From assembly GCF_017982655.1 (NCBI RefSeq), contig NZ_JABXYX010000042.1:1-57746 (forward strand): DNA of 57,746 nucleotides, written 5' to 3'. Numbering within the stretch: position 1 is the stretch's first letter; every line of letters begins with the position of its first letter. This DNA comes from Brasilonema sp. CT11. GTDB taxonomy: Bacteria; Cyanobacteriota; Cyanobacteriia; Cyanobacteriales; Nostocaceae. The notes under the pieces were generated by a model. That model did no database searches and had not been told where the DNA came from. It worked only from the letters and a program-made list of their open reading frames with translations. Below, one piece after another: positions 29,000 to 38,009 of the stretch. Position numbers and translations under genes: made by a program.

Positions 29000-29311
29000 A
29001 TGCCTCTACAAGAATCGATGAGTGAACGTTGTCAGCAAGTGTTTCAAAAATACCCCAGATGGTTAGTTCAAGTGCATGAAGCGCTGCACAAACCCCCCGT
29101 GCGCTTGGACTTTGCTCCTTCATCAGTGGAAATTTTTGACCAATCGGGATTACTGCTTGGTGTTTTGTTGGGAGAAACGGTGTATTCAGCTGCTAGAAAG
29201 GCTGGGGTAAGAAGTGAGTTTATGGCGTGGTTATATGATGGTGAGTTGGTCGTATTTGCTATCGAAAGTGAAGTAATTGTCAATCGCATACCAATTTTTA
29301 ATCAAAATTAG
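29000..29311 (+). CDS. Hypothetical protein
   Basis: 103 residues, not recognised. It has a beta-rich core (PVRLDFAPSSVEIFDQSG, GELVVFAIESEVIVNR). An AAGGAAA RBS precedes the start, and it is 10 nt upstream of the next gene on the same strand, so it is likely part of the transfer operon's tail. Confidence 0.6.
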   Translation: MPLQESMSERCQQVFQKYPRWLVQVHEALHKPPVRLDFAPSSVEIFDQSGLLLGVLLGETVYSAARKAGVRSEFMAWLYDGELVVFAIESEVIVNRIPIFNQN

Positions 29312-29321
29312 GTGAATTACA

Positions 29322-30758
29322 ATGTCTATTTCCGGTGTGTCTCCTGGAGATTCATCTTCGTTTACCGAGCAGTATCTGCAAGTGATTGAAGCTTGGTTAA
29401 GGAAGTTTTTGGATAAACAAAGGGAGCAAAATAACGTTAACAAAGATAATAATTTGCAAGTTGAGATTAGAGTGGATAATAAGCTTGTTTATGGAAGGGT
29501 TGATAACCAACTTGTTGCTTCCTTAACCCCAGATATTGTCAAAAATTTAGGACAAATTCAAAATACGTCTGTTGGTGACAAAGTTGATGGAGTGCAAAGT
29601 TCAACATTAAAAGTGGATGGAAAAGTTGTTTTGCAATCTGAGGCTGATGGCAGTGTGGTAGTTAATGAATATTTGAAAAAAGATTTGGAATTGGCAGGAG
29701 AGCAAATTTTTACCAAAGAAGAAATTTTTGATAACTCCAAGCTAGAAAAGTTAGTTGAGCAACTAGAAGAACAAGCTGAATTACCGATTAAAGTTGTGCT
29801 TCCTCATCAACCTTCACAGCAGATTCAACAAGAGCAAGAGTCACATTTGACTCCTACGGATAAGAACACAAATTCGGGTATGAAACGTGTGAGTGAAGCC
29901 GTGGATGTATTGCCTGAAGGTGAATTGAAAGCGTACCTCATGGCACAAATTTATGAGATGCGACAGTTGCATCAACAACAGTTAGCTTTGCAACAGCGGC
30001 AATTTGAAGAGCTGATTCAACAAAGATTGCAAGAACCGAATAACCCAAGTTGGTGGCAATCATGCAGGAATACTGCCAGTCAGATTTGGAATGAATTTAG
30101 AGAGCGATCGCGTACCCGTGAAACAGCAGCAGCACTTAAACAAGTATTCACCAGTCATGCTGTTCCAGGCTCAAACGTTTATCATGCTGTGGGATATACT
30201 ATTACTCGTTCTGGTAGGTCTTATCAGTTGCAAGATGCTAGTGGTAAATCTATCTTGCAGTTTCAGGATACGCCCTTTGGTGTGAGGCTGCCAAAAGATA
30301 GTCCAGTGGTTGATGAGCGTCACAAAAAAGAATTAACTGCACTCTGTGAGCAAGTGTGTTCAGGAGAACGTTTAAGAGGAGCATTTAGCCCTGTGGGTGC
30401 TAGAGAAAGCGAGGAGTTTTCCAGAATTCAAAAAATCACACGAGCATTAAGTGATTATGCCAAAAGACAAGGTAAAACTGTTAGTATTGATGGTCAATTT
30501 TCTTATAAATGGAGAGCTGCCCCTGATGGTCGAGTCTTGATAGCAGCGAAAGACGGACGCGGGGCTTTGCTAGCGGTGGGTAATGGCTTGCAACAATGCC
30601 GAATGAGTGAGCGGGATTTAGCTTATTTCGAGCAGATATTACCCAAATTAGAAGCAGTTCAATCATCGATTAAATCATCTGTGGAAACCAAAAAAGCTAG
30701 TGCTAAATCTCAGCTGGGTGTTGTTCAAAGTCAAAACTCATCTGAATGGGAAAGATGA
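29322..30758 (+). CDS. Large hypothetical coiled-coil protein
   Basis: 478 residues, not recognised. N-terminal 190 residues are acidic and low-complexity; residues about 190-235 are a Gln-rich coiled coil (MRQLHQQQLALQQRQFEEL). The C-terminal part (about 260-460) has a beta domain (YHAVGYTITRSGRSYQLQD, IDGQFSYKWRAAPDGRVLIAA). The domain TISG-like segment with a Ser/Ile strand order recurs in the protein at 46135-47496 (VSGYSITQNEATGDLSI), suggesting two related plasmid proteins. Overlaps the next gene by 13 nt. Confidence 0.6.
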   Translation: MSISGVSPGDSSSFTEQYLQVIEAWLRKFLDKQREQNNVNKDNNLQVEIRVDNKLVYGRVDNQLVASLTPDIVKNLGQIQNTSVGDKVDGVQSSTLKVDGKVVLQSEADGSVVVNEYLKKDLELAGEQIFTKEEIFDNSKLEKLVEQLEEQAELPIKVVLPHQPSQQIQQEQESHLTPTDKNTNSGMKRVSEAVDVLPEGELKAYLMAQIYEMRQLHQQQLALQQRQFEELIQQRLQEPNNPSWWQSCRNTASQIWNEFRERSRTRETAAALKQVFTSHAVPGSNVYHAVGYTITRSGRSYQLQDASGKSILQFQDTPFGVRLPKDSPVVDERHKKELTALCEQVCSGERLRGAFSPVGARESEEFSRIQKITRALSDYAKRQGKTVSIDGQFSYKWRAAPDGRVLIAAKDGRGALLAVGNGLQQCRMSERDLAYFEQILPKLEAVQSSIKSSVETKKASAKSQLGVVQSQNSSEWER

Positions 30759-32374
30759 ATCATTTATCAAAATTGAACAAGCTGCTTGATTCTGGAGAAG
30801 CAGTGATTTCTATTGTTGCTCCTGTGCGAGAACGCCAAAATATTCTTAAGTTTTTATACAACACATTGACTTCTCATTTAAGATTGCCAGTATACTTGTG
30901 GAATTTGGGAAATCCTGAACATTTTAGAACGATTGAATGTGGAGCAAGTGACGAGGAACGAGTTGTTCTACTGGATGGCTTTGAAGTAGGAGCAGCAGCA
31001 GAGGTTACTCCTGGTAGTAATGCACTTGCAGCTTTAAAATCCATTAAAAACTCTGACACTAACGGTGTCTTCATTCTGGAGAATATACCCTCTTGTATCC
31101 AGGAACGAGAGGGGGCAATTCTGAGACAGTTATTAATTAATATTTATTCAGATATTACGGCACAAAAAACTTCTAAATTCTTGATTCTGCTTGTGACTGA
31201 TGAAGTAGAATTGCCTGCAAGCCTGAGTGGGTTAATTGAAAGTTTAGAATTACCTTACCCTGATGTCAGTGAGCTAGAGAATTTAATCTCAACATACCTG
31301 CCTACCCTAATTGGTACTGCTGTGAGTGTTGATTTGGTAGAAAGTCTTGCAACTACGGCAGCAGGGCTACATACTGAGGATATCAAAGCAGGGTTGCGGC
31401 AGGCGGTGCTAGACAGCGATGGTTTTCCTGGGAATGATGTCTCCTTAGTGCGTTCCCTTCTCGATTACAAAATCAATCGGTTTTGTTCCTTCAATCTCAA
31501 CTTTGTCCCAAAGCCGAACGTGTATGACTTCGGTGGACTGGATAACCTTAAGCGTTTTATTCAAGATGCAAAACGTGATTTCCAACTTGATGCACGCGCT
31601 GCAAATATTCCCCTACCGAAAGGGTGCTTGCTTGTGGGACCACCGGGGACGGGTAAAACCCTAGCAGCTAACGTCTCGGCGCGGGAATTGGGATTTCCCC
31701 TTGTTAGCATTGATACAGGTGTAGTTGTCGCGGGAGGAGTAACGTACCTCAAGCGCCTGTTGAATAGGGTAGAAGCTTGCGCTCCTGTGGTGCTTTACTT
31801 TGACGAATTGGATAAACTTTTTACCGCAGCAACTGTGTCAGGTGAAGATAGCGGTAGCAGACACATTCTGGGAATTCTGCTCACTTGGTTGCAAGACAAG
31901 CGCAGTGCTGTGTTTGTCGTCGCCACCCTCAACAGGTTAGATATCCTACCACCAGAACTGACGAGGGTGGGAAGATTTGATGAGATTTTTTATGTGGGTT
32001 TTCCCAATGCTTTTGAGCGCAAGCAGATTATTTCGCTTCATGCTGCACGATTTGACGAGCGTTACAGGGATGGTGGCGATAGCCTTACCCAACAAGAGTG
32101 GAAGATTCTTCTCAATAAGACGGTGAATTGCACTGGCGCAGAATTGGCGCGGATGGTGGAGAAAGCAGCGCGATCGCTTTTCCATTCAGGTAAACCGATG
32201 GTGATAAATTTACCCATATTGTTGCAACAGCGAGATGCAATAGTTCCTTTGTACATGCGAGATACTGACCGCATCTTAGCAATTGAAAATCGCGCACGGG
32301 GATTTGCACAGCCTGCTAGCTCTCCCGATTGTAGCGAGTATGCTCCGCCGATTAAGAGTTATTGGGGAGATTGA
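30746..32374 (+). CDS. AAA ATPase (Ycf46/FtsH-like module)
   Basis: 542 residues. N-terminal 240 residues are the ATPase-less half seen in Ycf46-type proteins. Residues about 290-430 form an AAA core: GPPGTGKT at about 298-305, VLYFDELDK at about 348, the second-region ATLNRLDILPPELTRVGRFDE with arginine-finger positions. A remodelling role in conjugation or plasmid maintenance is an inference from its place at the end of the transfer operon. It overlaps the preceding gene. Confidence 0.75.
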   Translation: MGKMNHLSKLNKLLDSGEAVISIVAPVRERQNILKFLYNTLTSHLRLPVYLWNLGNPEHFRTIECGASDEERVVLLDGFEVGAAAEVTPGSNALAALKSIKNSDTNGVFILENIPSCIQEREGAILRQLLINIYSDITAQKTSKFLILLVTDEVELPASLSGLIESLELPYPDVSELENLISTYLPTLIGTAVSVDLVESLATTAAGLHTEDIKAGLRQAVLDSDGFPGNDVSLVRSLLDYKINRFCSFNLNFVPKPNVYDFGGLDNLKRFIQDAKRDFQLDARAANIPLPKGCLLVGPPGTGKTLAANVSARELGFPLVSIDTGVVVAGGVTYLKRLLNRVEACAPVVLYFDELDKLFTAATVSGEDSGSRHILGILLTWLQDKRSAVFVVATLNRLDILPPELTRVGRFDEIFYVGFPNAFERKQIISLHAARFDERYRDGGDSLTQQEWKILLNKTVNCTGAELARMVEKAARSLFHSGKPMVINLPILLQQRDAIVPLYMRDTDRILAIENRARGFAQPASSPDCSEYAPPIKSYWGD

Positions 32375-32699
32375 ACACTATTATATCAAAAAATATGTCA
32401 TATAATTTTAATTTTCGTTTAAAATCTCTTTTATCTTAATTAGTACAAGTGTCGTCCCAGAAATTAGAGTGATTTTCTGTTTGTCTGGATAAGTTAAAGT
32501 AAAAACAGTAATATAGGAATCCGGTTTGATTTCTGAAATTGTTTGCGTAGGGAGGGAACAGGGAACGCTTAACAGGGAACGCTTAACAGGGAACAGGAAA
32601 AAAGGCTCTTGAAGTGTACCTAGCTTCGTCAAAAATCAAATAGTAGTCCTATATATGGAAATATATATTTATTAAAAAAGTGTTAAATCAACAAAAACA

Positions 32700-32999
32700 A
32701 TGACTATTAAAGAACAACTTTTTCGAGAAATTGAATCCGCTCCAGAATCGCTCTTAGCACAAACACTTGATTTCTTACAGTTTATCAAAACTAAACAGCG
32801 TGAATCGCAGCCAGTAGTGGATGTAACAGAAACCCCTGCAACTGAACAGCAAACAACAGTGCAGTCAACAGGTCGCTCGCTTTTGGAACATTTGAAGACT
32901 GTTGGTAGCTGGGAAGGAGATGACTTGGAAGAATGTCTCCAGGTAGTTTATGAAACTCGTGGCAAAGCCAAATTTAACTATGATAACCATTTTGAATAA
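32700..32999 (+). CDS. Antitoxin of a PIN toxin pair
   Basis: 99 residues, N-terminal helix MTIKEQLFREIESAPESLLAQTLDFLQFIK resembling DUF2281/VapB-type antitoxins that bind DNA and a PIN toxin. Overlaps the toxin by the last base of its stop codon, a typical toxin-antitoxin layout. The 325 bp upstream contains a small GGGAACGCTTAACAGGGAAC direct repeat and no gene. Confidence 0.65.
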   Translation: MTIKEQLFREIESAPESLLAQTLDFLQFIKTKQRESQPVVDVTETPATEQQTTVQSTGRSLLEHLKTVGSWEGDDLEECLQVVYETRGKAKFNYDNHFE

Positions 33000-33442
33000 T
33001 GTATTTATTGGACACAAATCATTGTAGTCGTGCAATCCAAACAGATGAGAACATTTTACGTCGCCTTGCTGAAACTGAAAATGCTTTAGTGACAACTTGT
33101 GTTGTTGTCCAAGGAGAATTGATTGACATGGCAGAGCGCTCACAACGTAGTTCAAGCAACTTAGCTTTGGTGAGGCGTTTTCTTCAAGGTTTATATGTTT
33201 ACAGAATTGATGAAGTTACAGCAGAAACATACGGAAAACTTAAAGCAGCTTTGTTTAATCAGTTTGGTCCACGAGAGAAAAGTAAGCGGAGAAAAACCAA
33301 AATTACTGATTTAGGATTCGATGAGAATGACCTCTGGATTGCTGCTATTGCTGTGCAACACAATCTAACGGTTGTCTCGGCTGATAGCGACTTTAACCGA
33401 ATTCAACAAGTTAGAGCATTGTCTGTTGAATCTTGGCTGTGA
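32999..33442 (+). CDS. PIN-domain toxin (VapC-like)
   Basis: 147 residues. PIN-type ribonuclease toxin: MYLLDTNHCSRAI holds the first acidic residue, LVTTCVVVQGELI the second, GFDENDLWIAAIAVQHNLTVVSADSDF the remaining Asp residues. All catalytic acidic residues are present, so it is likely active. Pairs with the preceding antitoxin. Confidence 0.85.
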   Translation: MYLLDTNHCSRAIQTDENILRRLAETENALVTTCVVVQGELIDMAERSQRSSSNLALVRRFLQGLYVYRIDEVTAETYGKLKAALFNQFGPREKSKRRKTKITDLGFDENDLWIAAIAVQHNLTVVSADSDFNRIQQVRALSVESWL

Positions 33443-33563
33443 ACTTACGGAGAGCAACGCTCAAAAGTTGGATGACGCTTATTCAATTTTTACTCTAAAA
33501 TACGCCTCACGCTTGACCCTTACTTGATTGGGGAGGATATTTTCCGGACATAGTTTGTACCCG

Positions 33564-33878
33564 TTATGACCAAGCGCCGGCAATTTGAGCAACATTCATT
33601 CTTGTGATAGTATCAGACCAGATATTATCCCAGTTAAATTTCCATCTAGATAAAGTGCGCCCTAAATCCACCAATTCTCCTGCGGTATTAATATCCATTT
33701 ATGGGACTGTCCATTCAAGAAAATACTGACTTTCTCTAATAACGTTGATGACTAAATTATCATGTGTTGAATCAATAGAAAATGACTGAATTCTGGCAAG
33801 GTGAGTTGCTAAACTCCTTAAGCGAGTAGGGATATCATCTTACACAAAGTGCGTTTGCTGTACACTCCAGTTTGTCAT
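33564..33878 (-). pseudogene. Broken hypothetical gene
   Basis: A 105-codon minus-strand reading frame begins MTNWSVQQTHFV and is interrupted by two in-frame stops (after residue 12 and after about residue 60), with otherwise protein-like sequence (RSLATHLARIQSF, FNWDNIWSDTITRMN). No relative recognised. The rest of the 33443-33891 gap shows no gene. Confidence 0.45.
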
Positions 33879-33891
33879 ACTCCTCTAATTG

Positions 33892-36117
33892 TTAGACGAA
33901 ATTACCTTTCACAATAGCAATTGTGTTGTTCCAATTGACAGTTTGATTAAGCAAGTAACGATGAAATAAATTTTTTACAGTTTCCACTTCCTCTTGTTTC
34001 AAATTCTTGGCTAACCAAGTAGCATAACTGGGGCGAGCAGTCGTCTCCGAAGTTGTAAACCAACGGTTCAATAAATTAGATGTGATGTACATTTGAGTTT
34101 GAGTTCGCTCTTGTGTTATCTCCACCACTAAACCTGCTTTCTCAAAAGCTGTCCTCAAATCCTCAACATCCCAATTAACCATAGAGTCGGAAGCAACAGA
34201 GTAAATTGCTTCCTCTGCTGCGACTAACTTTTCATATAGATTTGGTTTAACCCAAGCTCGATTAAGTAAATCATAAAGTCTTTGACTGTGGCGAGAGACA
34301 GTTTCTGCCAACACAATCATTCCATCCTGATTTAGCCATTTAACTAAGGCTTGAATAAGACTAGATTTATCTACTTCTTTCATCAAGACATTGCGTCCAA
34401 TCATCCGGTCAAACTTTACTTCTTCTGTCAGATTTGCTAAACAATTGGGTAATTCGCTTAAAGAAGTGTTTAGAATAATTGGACGTACCAGTTCAGGAAG
34501 CGCTACAGCTTGTTGTGCCAAAGCTTGGGCGTCAGCTTGGTTATGCACACAAGCATAAACACTTCCTTCGGGGACTCGACGCACTGCTTCCCAAGTGAAT
34601 AAGCCGCTTACTGCATTCAAATCTAGAATTATATGATGACGCGCTGGTGCAGCAATGTGAAATACTGTATCGCGTAATAAAGCAAGATGCTGCCCTACTT
34701 GTCCCAAGGTTCTTTGTAACCATCGGTCTGTACTTTGATTGGTTTCGCCGTAAGTTAGCATTTCTTGGGCAGCAACTTCTAGTCCTTCCACTACAGCTGC
34801 GAGTTGTGCTTCGCGGCGACGAGCCACTTGATTTTTAATTTCTGCTTCTTTGCCCATCTCTGAGGGCTGGTAAAATACCTGTCCCTGCAAACTTTTGGGT
34901 AGGTATTGCTGTTCTACCCAATGATCCCGGTAGGCGTGGGGATACAAGTAGCCTGCGCCGTGTCCAAAGCCTTGTTTATCTCGGTTAGCATCTTTAAGAT
35001 GATTGGGAATATCTGCTTGGAACTCCCGTTCCACTGTAGCTAAGGCATCAAAGAAACCCATAACACTATTAGATTTAGGAGCATTAGCTAAATAAAGAGT
35101 CGCTTGAGCAAGATGATACCGTCCCTCCGGCATTCCTACGCGGTCAAAGGCTTGAGCGCAGGCATTAATTACTACTACAGCCTGAGGGTCTGCTAGTCCA
35201 ATATCTTCACTCGCTTGAATCAACAGACGACGTAGAATAAAGCGTGGATCTTCTCCAGCATAAAGCATACGTGCCAGCCAGTAGAGAGCAGCATCAGGGT
35301 CAGAACCACGTATACTTTTGATATATGCACTGATGGTGTCAAAGTGAGCATCGCCTTCTTTGTCATAGAGAACTGCTCTTTGTTGGATGGATTCTTCAGC
35401 TACATTTAAACTAATGTGGATGACTCCAGCAGCATCTGGTGGTGTAGTTTCTACAGCTAACTCTAAGGCATTAAGTAGCGATCGCGCATCTCCATTCGCA
35501 ACATTAACCAGGTGTTCCACTGCGTCTGGTTCTATTTGCACAGCCAATTGACCATAACCGCGTTCGGTGTCTGTCAGTGTCTGGGTAACAATCTGGCGTA
35601 AGTCTTTTTCCTCAAGTGGTTTGAGTTGAAAAATCCGCGAACGACTCACTAAAGCTTTGTTGACCTCGAAGTAAGGATTTTCAGTGGTAGCACCAATCAA
35701 AATCACTGTACCATTTTCCACCCAAGGTAACAGAGCATCCTGTTGGGATTTGTTGAAGCGGTGTACTTCATCTACAAACAAAATCGTGCGCTGATTGTGG
35801 TATTTTCGTTTCTCAGTTGCTGTAGAGATGGCATCTCGAATATCTTTGACACCTGCAAGAACAGCATTGATAGCGATAAAATGTGCAACAGTCGTATTGG
35901 CAATAATGCGAGCTAAGGTTGTTTTACCTGTGCCAGGGGGACCAAAGAAGATTAATGAAGATAATTGGTCAGCAGCAATGGCACGACGGAGTAAGCGTCC
36001 TGGTGCAATGATGTGGTCTTGTCCTACAAATTCATCTAAGGTGCGGGGACGCATTCTCGCAGCCAGGGGGGCTTCTGTTAGTATTTGTTGTTGGTAGTGG
36101 TGGTCAAATAAGTCCAT
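33892..36117 (-). CDS. rarA: Replication-associated recombination ATPase RarA with C-terminal extension
   Basis: 741 residues. RarA/MgsA/WRNIP1 family ATPase that acts at stalled replication forks. Walker A GPPGTGKT at about 59-66, Walker [11 protein letters not shown] at about 110, [11 protein letters not shown] and SRSRIF as sensor segments. RarA from most bacteria is about 440 residues; here about 300 residues follow with a methyltransferase-like Rossmann pattern ([20 protein letters not shown]), a fused form common in cyanobacteria. The start at [11 protein letters not shown] is normal. A chromosome-type housekeeping gene on this element is noteworthy. Confidence 0.88.
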   Translation of the reverse strand: MDLFDHHYQQQILTEAPLAARMRPRTLDEFVGQDHIIAPGRLLRRAIAADQLSSLIFFGPPGTGKTTLARIIANTTVAHFIAINAVLAGVKDIRDAISTATEKRKYHNQRTILFVDEVHRFNKSQQDALLPWVENGTVILIGATTENPYFEVNKALVSRSRIFQLKPLEEKDLRQIVTQTLTDTERGYGQLAVQIEPDAVEHLVNVANGDARSLLNALELAVETTPPDAAGVIHISLNVAEESIQQRAVLYDKEGDAHFDTISAYIKSIRGSDPDAALYWLARMLYAGEDPRFILRRLLIQASEDIGLADPQAVVVINACAQAFDRVGMPEGRYHLAQATLYLANAPKSNSVMGFFDALATVEREFQADIPNHLKDANRDKQGFGHGAGYLYPHAYRDHWVEQQYLPKSLQGQVFYQPSEMGKEAEIKNQVARRREAQLAAVVEGLEVAAQEMLTYGETNQSTDRWLQRTLGQVGQHLALLRDTVFHIAAPARHHIILDLNAVSGLFTWEAVRRVPEGSVYACVHNQADAQALAQQAVALPELVRPIILNTSLSELPNCLANLTEEVKFDRMIGRNVLMKEVDKSSLIQALVKWLNQDGMIVLAETVSRHSQRLYDLLNRAWVKPNLYEKLVAAEEAIYSVASDSMVNWDVEDLRTAFEKAGLVVEITQERTQTQMYITSNLLNRWFTTSETTARPSYATWLAKNLKQEEVETVKNLFHRYLLNQTVNWNNTIAIVKGNFV

Positions 36118-36274
36118 AATATGAATGCATTCTGAGCAGTTCGTGTGGCAACCAGATCGTTACCTTGTCATTGCATTGCTGCTTTTAGCTCCTATAGAAA
36201 TATTAATTGATGGTAAGGTGAACGAATAACAAAAACTAAAATAACTTTTGATAATCTTCGATGAGGTGAATCTC

Positions 36275-36691
36275 ATGGCCAAAAAAGCCAAAAAAATTTG
36301 GCTTCCTTCTACAACTAAAAAGCCAAAGCCCCAAGTTCCAGAAGATGAGAAGCAATTCGTTTTGCAAAAATGTAATGAGTTAATTGAAACTGAATTCAAG
36401 CCGAAATATATCGAATCTCCACCTACAGATAATGATTGGAATTATCGAGTAGATATCTTTGGCAAGTGGTATCGCAATTATTTTTACTTATGTTCTATTT
36501 TTAATTGTCCCAGTTCTAGAGCCATTTCTCCTTCATTTGAATCAAGATTCGCTCGATTGGAATATGTAGGAAGAGATTGTTTTAATGTTGCTTACATGAG
36601 GCATACAGAACAATGGTGGGAGATTTTACAAGGGTTGTCGCTTGAAGAGTGTTTGTTGGAATTAAAAATCAATCCTGTGCTACAGCCGTAA
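36275..36691 (+). CDS. Hypothetical protein
   Basis: 138 residues starting MAKKAKKIW after a GAGGTG RBS. Basic N-terminus, then an aromatic-rich region (DWNYRVDIFGKWYRNYFYL). Divergent from rarA. No family recognised. Confidence 0.6.
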   Translation: MAKKAKKIWLPSTTKKPKPQVPEDEKQFVLQKCNELIETEFKPKYIESPPTDNDWNYRVDIFGKWYRNYFYLCSIFNCPSSRAISPSFESRFARLEYVGRDCFNVAYMRHTEQWWEILQGLSLEECLLELKINPVLQP

Positions 36692-36713
36692 GAAATATGA
36701 TTTGTGGCAATAT

Positions 36714-36948
36714 CAGTAGATCACAAAGTTTTTTAGAACCCTTGTCACATGGACATTTCAACAAAACACCTACATAGCAGAAAAGAACGGATTCATTGGG
36801 GTTTCGGGCGATACCGTTAGTTACCAGTAAAGTGATTGCCTACGGCAGAGCTACGCTTAACGCCTGAAACGAACGCTGTTTTCCCTCTAATTCATAATGG
36901 CTCTTACCCTCACTACTACGTCAGTTTCCAAAAGTTTGTGATCTACTG
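36714..36948. mobile_element. Non-autonomous element (MITE) with 19-bp terminal repeats
   Basis: Terminal inverted repeats CAGTAGATCACAAAGTTTT (36714-36732) and AAAAGTTTGTGATCTACTG (36930-36948) differ at one position. Both ends are flanked by AATAT, a probable 5-bp target duplication. No transposase inside. Confidence 0.7.
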
Positions 36949-37224
36949 AATATGCTTTCTTATCATAGAGAATGGAAAGAGTGTCGTGAGCGAATATTAA
37001 TACTATGAATTTCAGGCATTATACCGACCATTAACCGCATCGGAACAAGACTATGTAAGTAGCCTTAAGTAGTTGATAGCTTTTCGACTTTAGTAAATCA
37101 CCAAATCATTTGGATTTTCTAGCCAGAATTGGCATACCTCCGTGTGTATTACTTTCATCCCATCCAAAACAATCTTATCTTTTAAAGGTAGCTAGAGCAT
37201 ACTGTTCTGAGGAGAAAATTGAAT

Positions 37225-37447
37225 TGCTTCTATAGAGAGACGCTGAGTCGCAAAGGGACACGCTGCGCGTATCTCCTACGGAGACGCTGCGCTAACGCCC
37301 TCTGGGCGTGCGCAAAGCGCATACGCCCAAGCCGCGTGCCCGTTCGGCGCAGCCGTGGCGTTAGCCATAGGGCTTACGCTAACGCCCAGAGGGCGGGCGT
37401 GCGCCTTGCGCATACGGCGCAGCCATAGGGCTTACGCCTAACGCCTA
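37225..37447. repeat. Cluster of short GC-rich palindromic repeats
   Basis: Tandem variants of GCGTTAGC, GCGCAGCC, CTAACGCC and CATAGGGCTTACGC units, of the kind found in Nostoc genomes. A plus-strand reading frame here is only a translation of the repeat. The flanking 36949-37224 shows no gene. Confidence 0.8.
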
Positions 37448-37481
37448 ATCTAGGATTCTACTTAAGGTTCAGAATTAGGGG

Positions 37482-37994
37482 TTATTTTATCGGCTCAGAA
37501 TATAATTTTTTATGAGTGTTGATAACAATATCCATCAATTTGGCTTTTGATTCGTTTCCTTGGCCTAAATAAAGATTTTTAGCTTTTTTTAGCTCCGAAA
37601 TCCCAGCTTGGTAATTCCCTTGACAAATCAAAGCACTACCACGTCCCTCATAAGCATCTGGTGTTTTTGGATCTAGGGTGAGCGCTTTGTCAAAGTACAA
37701 TATCGCGTTAGCACAATTGGCTTTTCTTTGCTGCTGCTCAGTTTGAGATAACTTGAATTTTTTGTTTGCAATTAATGTGTTCCCCCACTCCACGTAATCA
37801 GTGGCAGTTTTTAGTTCCTTTGGTTTATCAGGAATATTTGACACTGATTGTAGCCAAAGATATATACCGCCAAACATTCCAATTGCAAACACTCCAAATA
37901 TAAAGCCCAACGGATTTCGGGACGCTTGATGCGCTCCTATGAGCATTTGTAGCCGTTCAAAATCCCAGCGAGACATAGTGTTGGTTTCTTTCAA
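37482..37994 (-). CDS. TPR-repeat membrane protein
   Basis: 170 residues. One membrane helix at about 27-48 (GFIFGVFAIGMFGGIYLWLQ), then tetratricopeptide repeats (CANAILYFDKALTLDPKTPDAYEGRGSAL...GNYQAGISELKKA). It is 15 nt downstream of the relaxase on the same strand, so probably cotranscribed. A scaffolding role is inferred. Confidence 0.7.
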   Translation of the reverse strand: MKETNTMSRWDFERLQMLIGAHQASRNPLGFIFGVFAIGMFGGIYLWLQSVSNIPDKPKELKTATDYVEWGNTLIANKKFKLSQTEQQQRKANCANAILYFDKALTLDPKTPDAYEGRGSALICQGNYQAGISELKKAKNLYLGQGNESKAKLMDIVINTHKKLYSEPIK

Positions 37995-38009
37995 AAGAGA
38001 GTGTTTCTG

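Noticed and set aside
36248-36274. Longer N-terminus of the hypothetical protein beginning MIIFDEVNL
   Set aside because: The GAGGTG RBS fits the internal start at 36275.
37219-37428. Arg-rich plus-strand frame
   Set aside because: A translation of GC-rich palindromic repeats.
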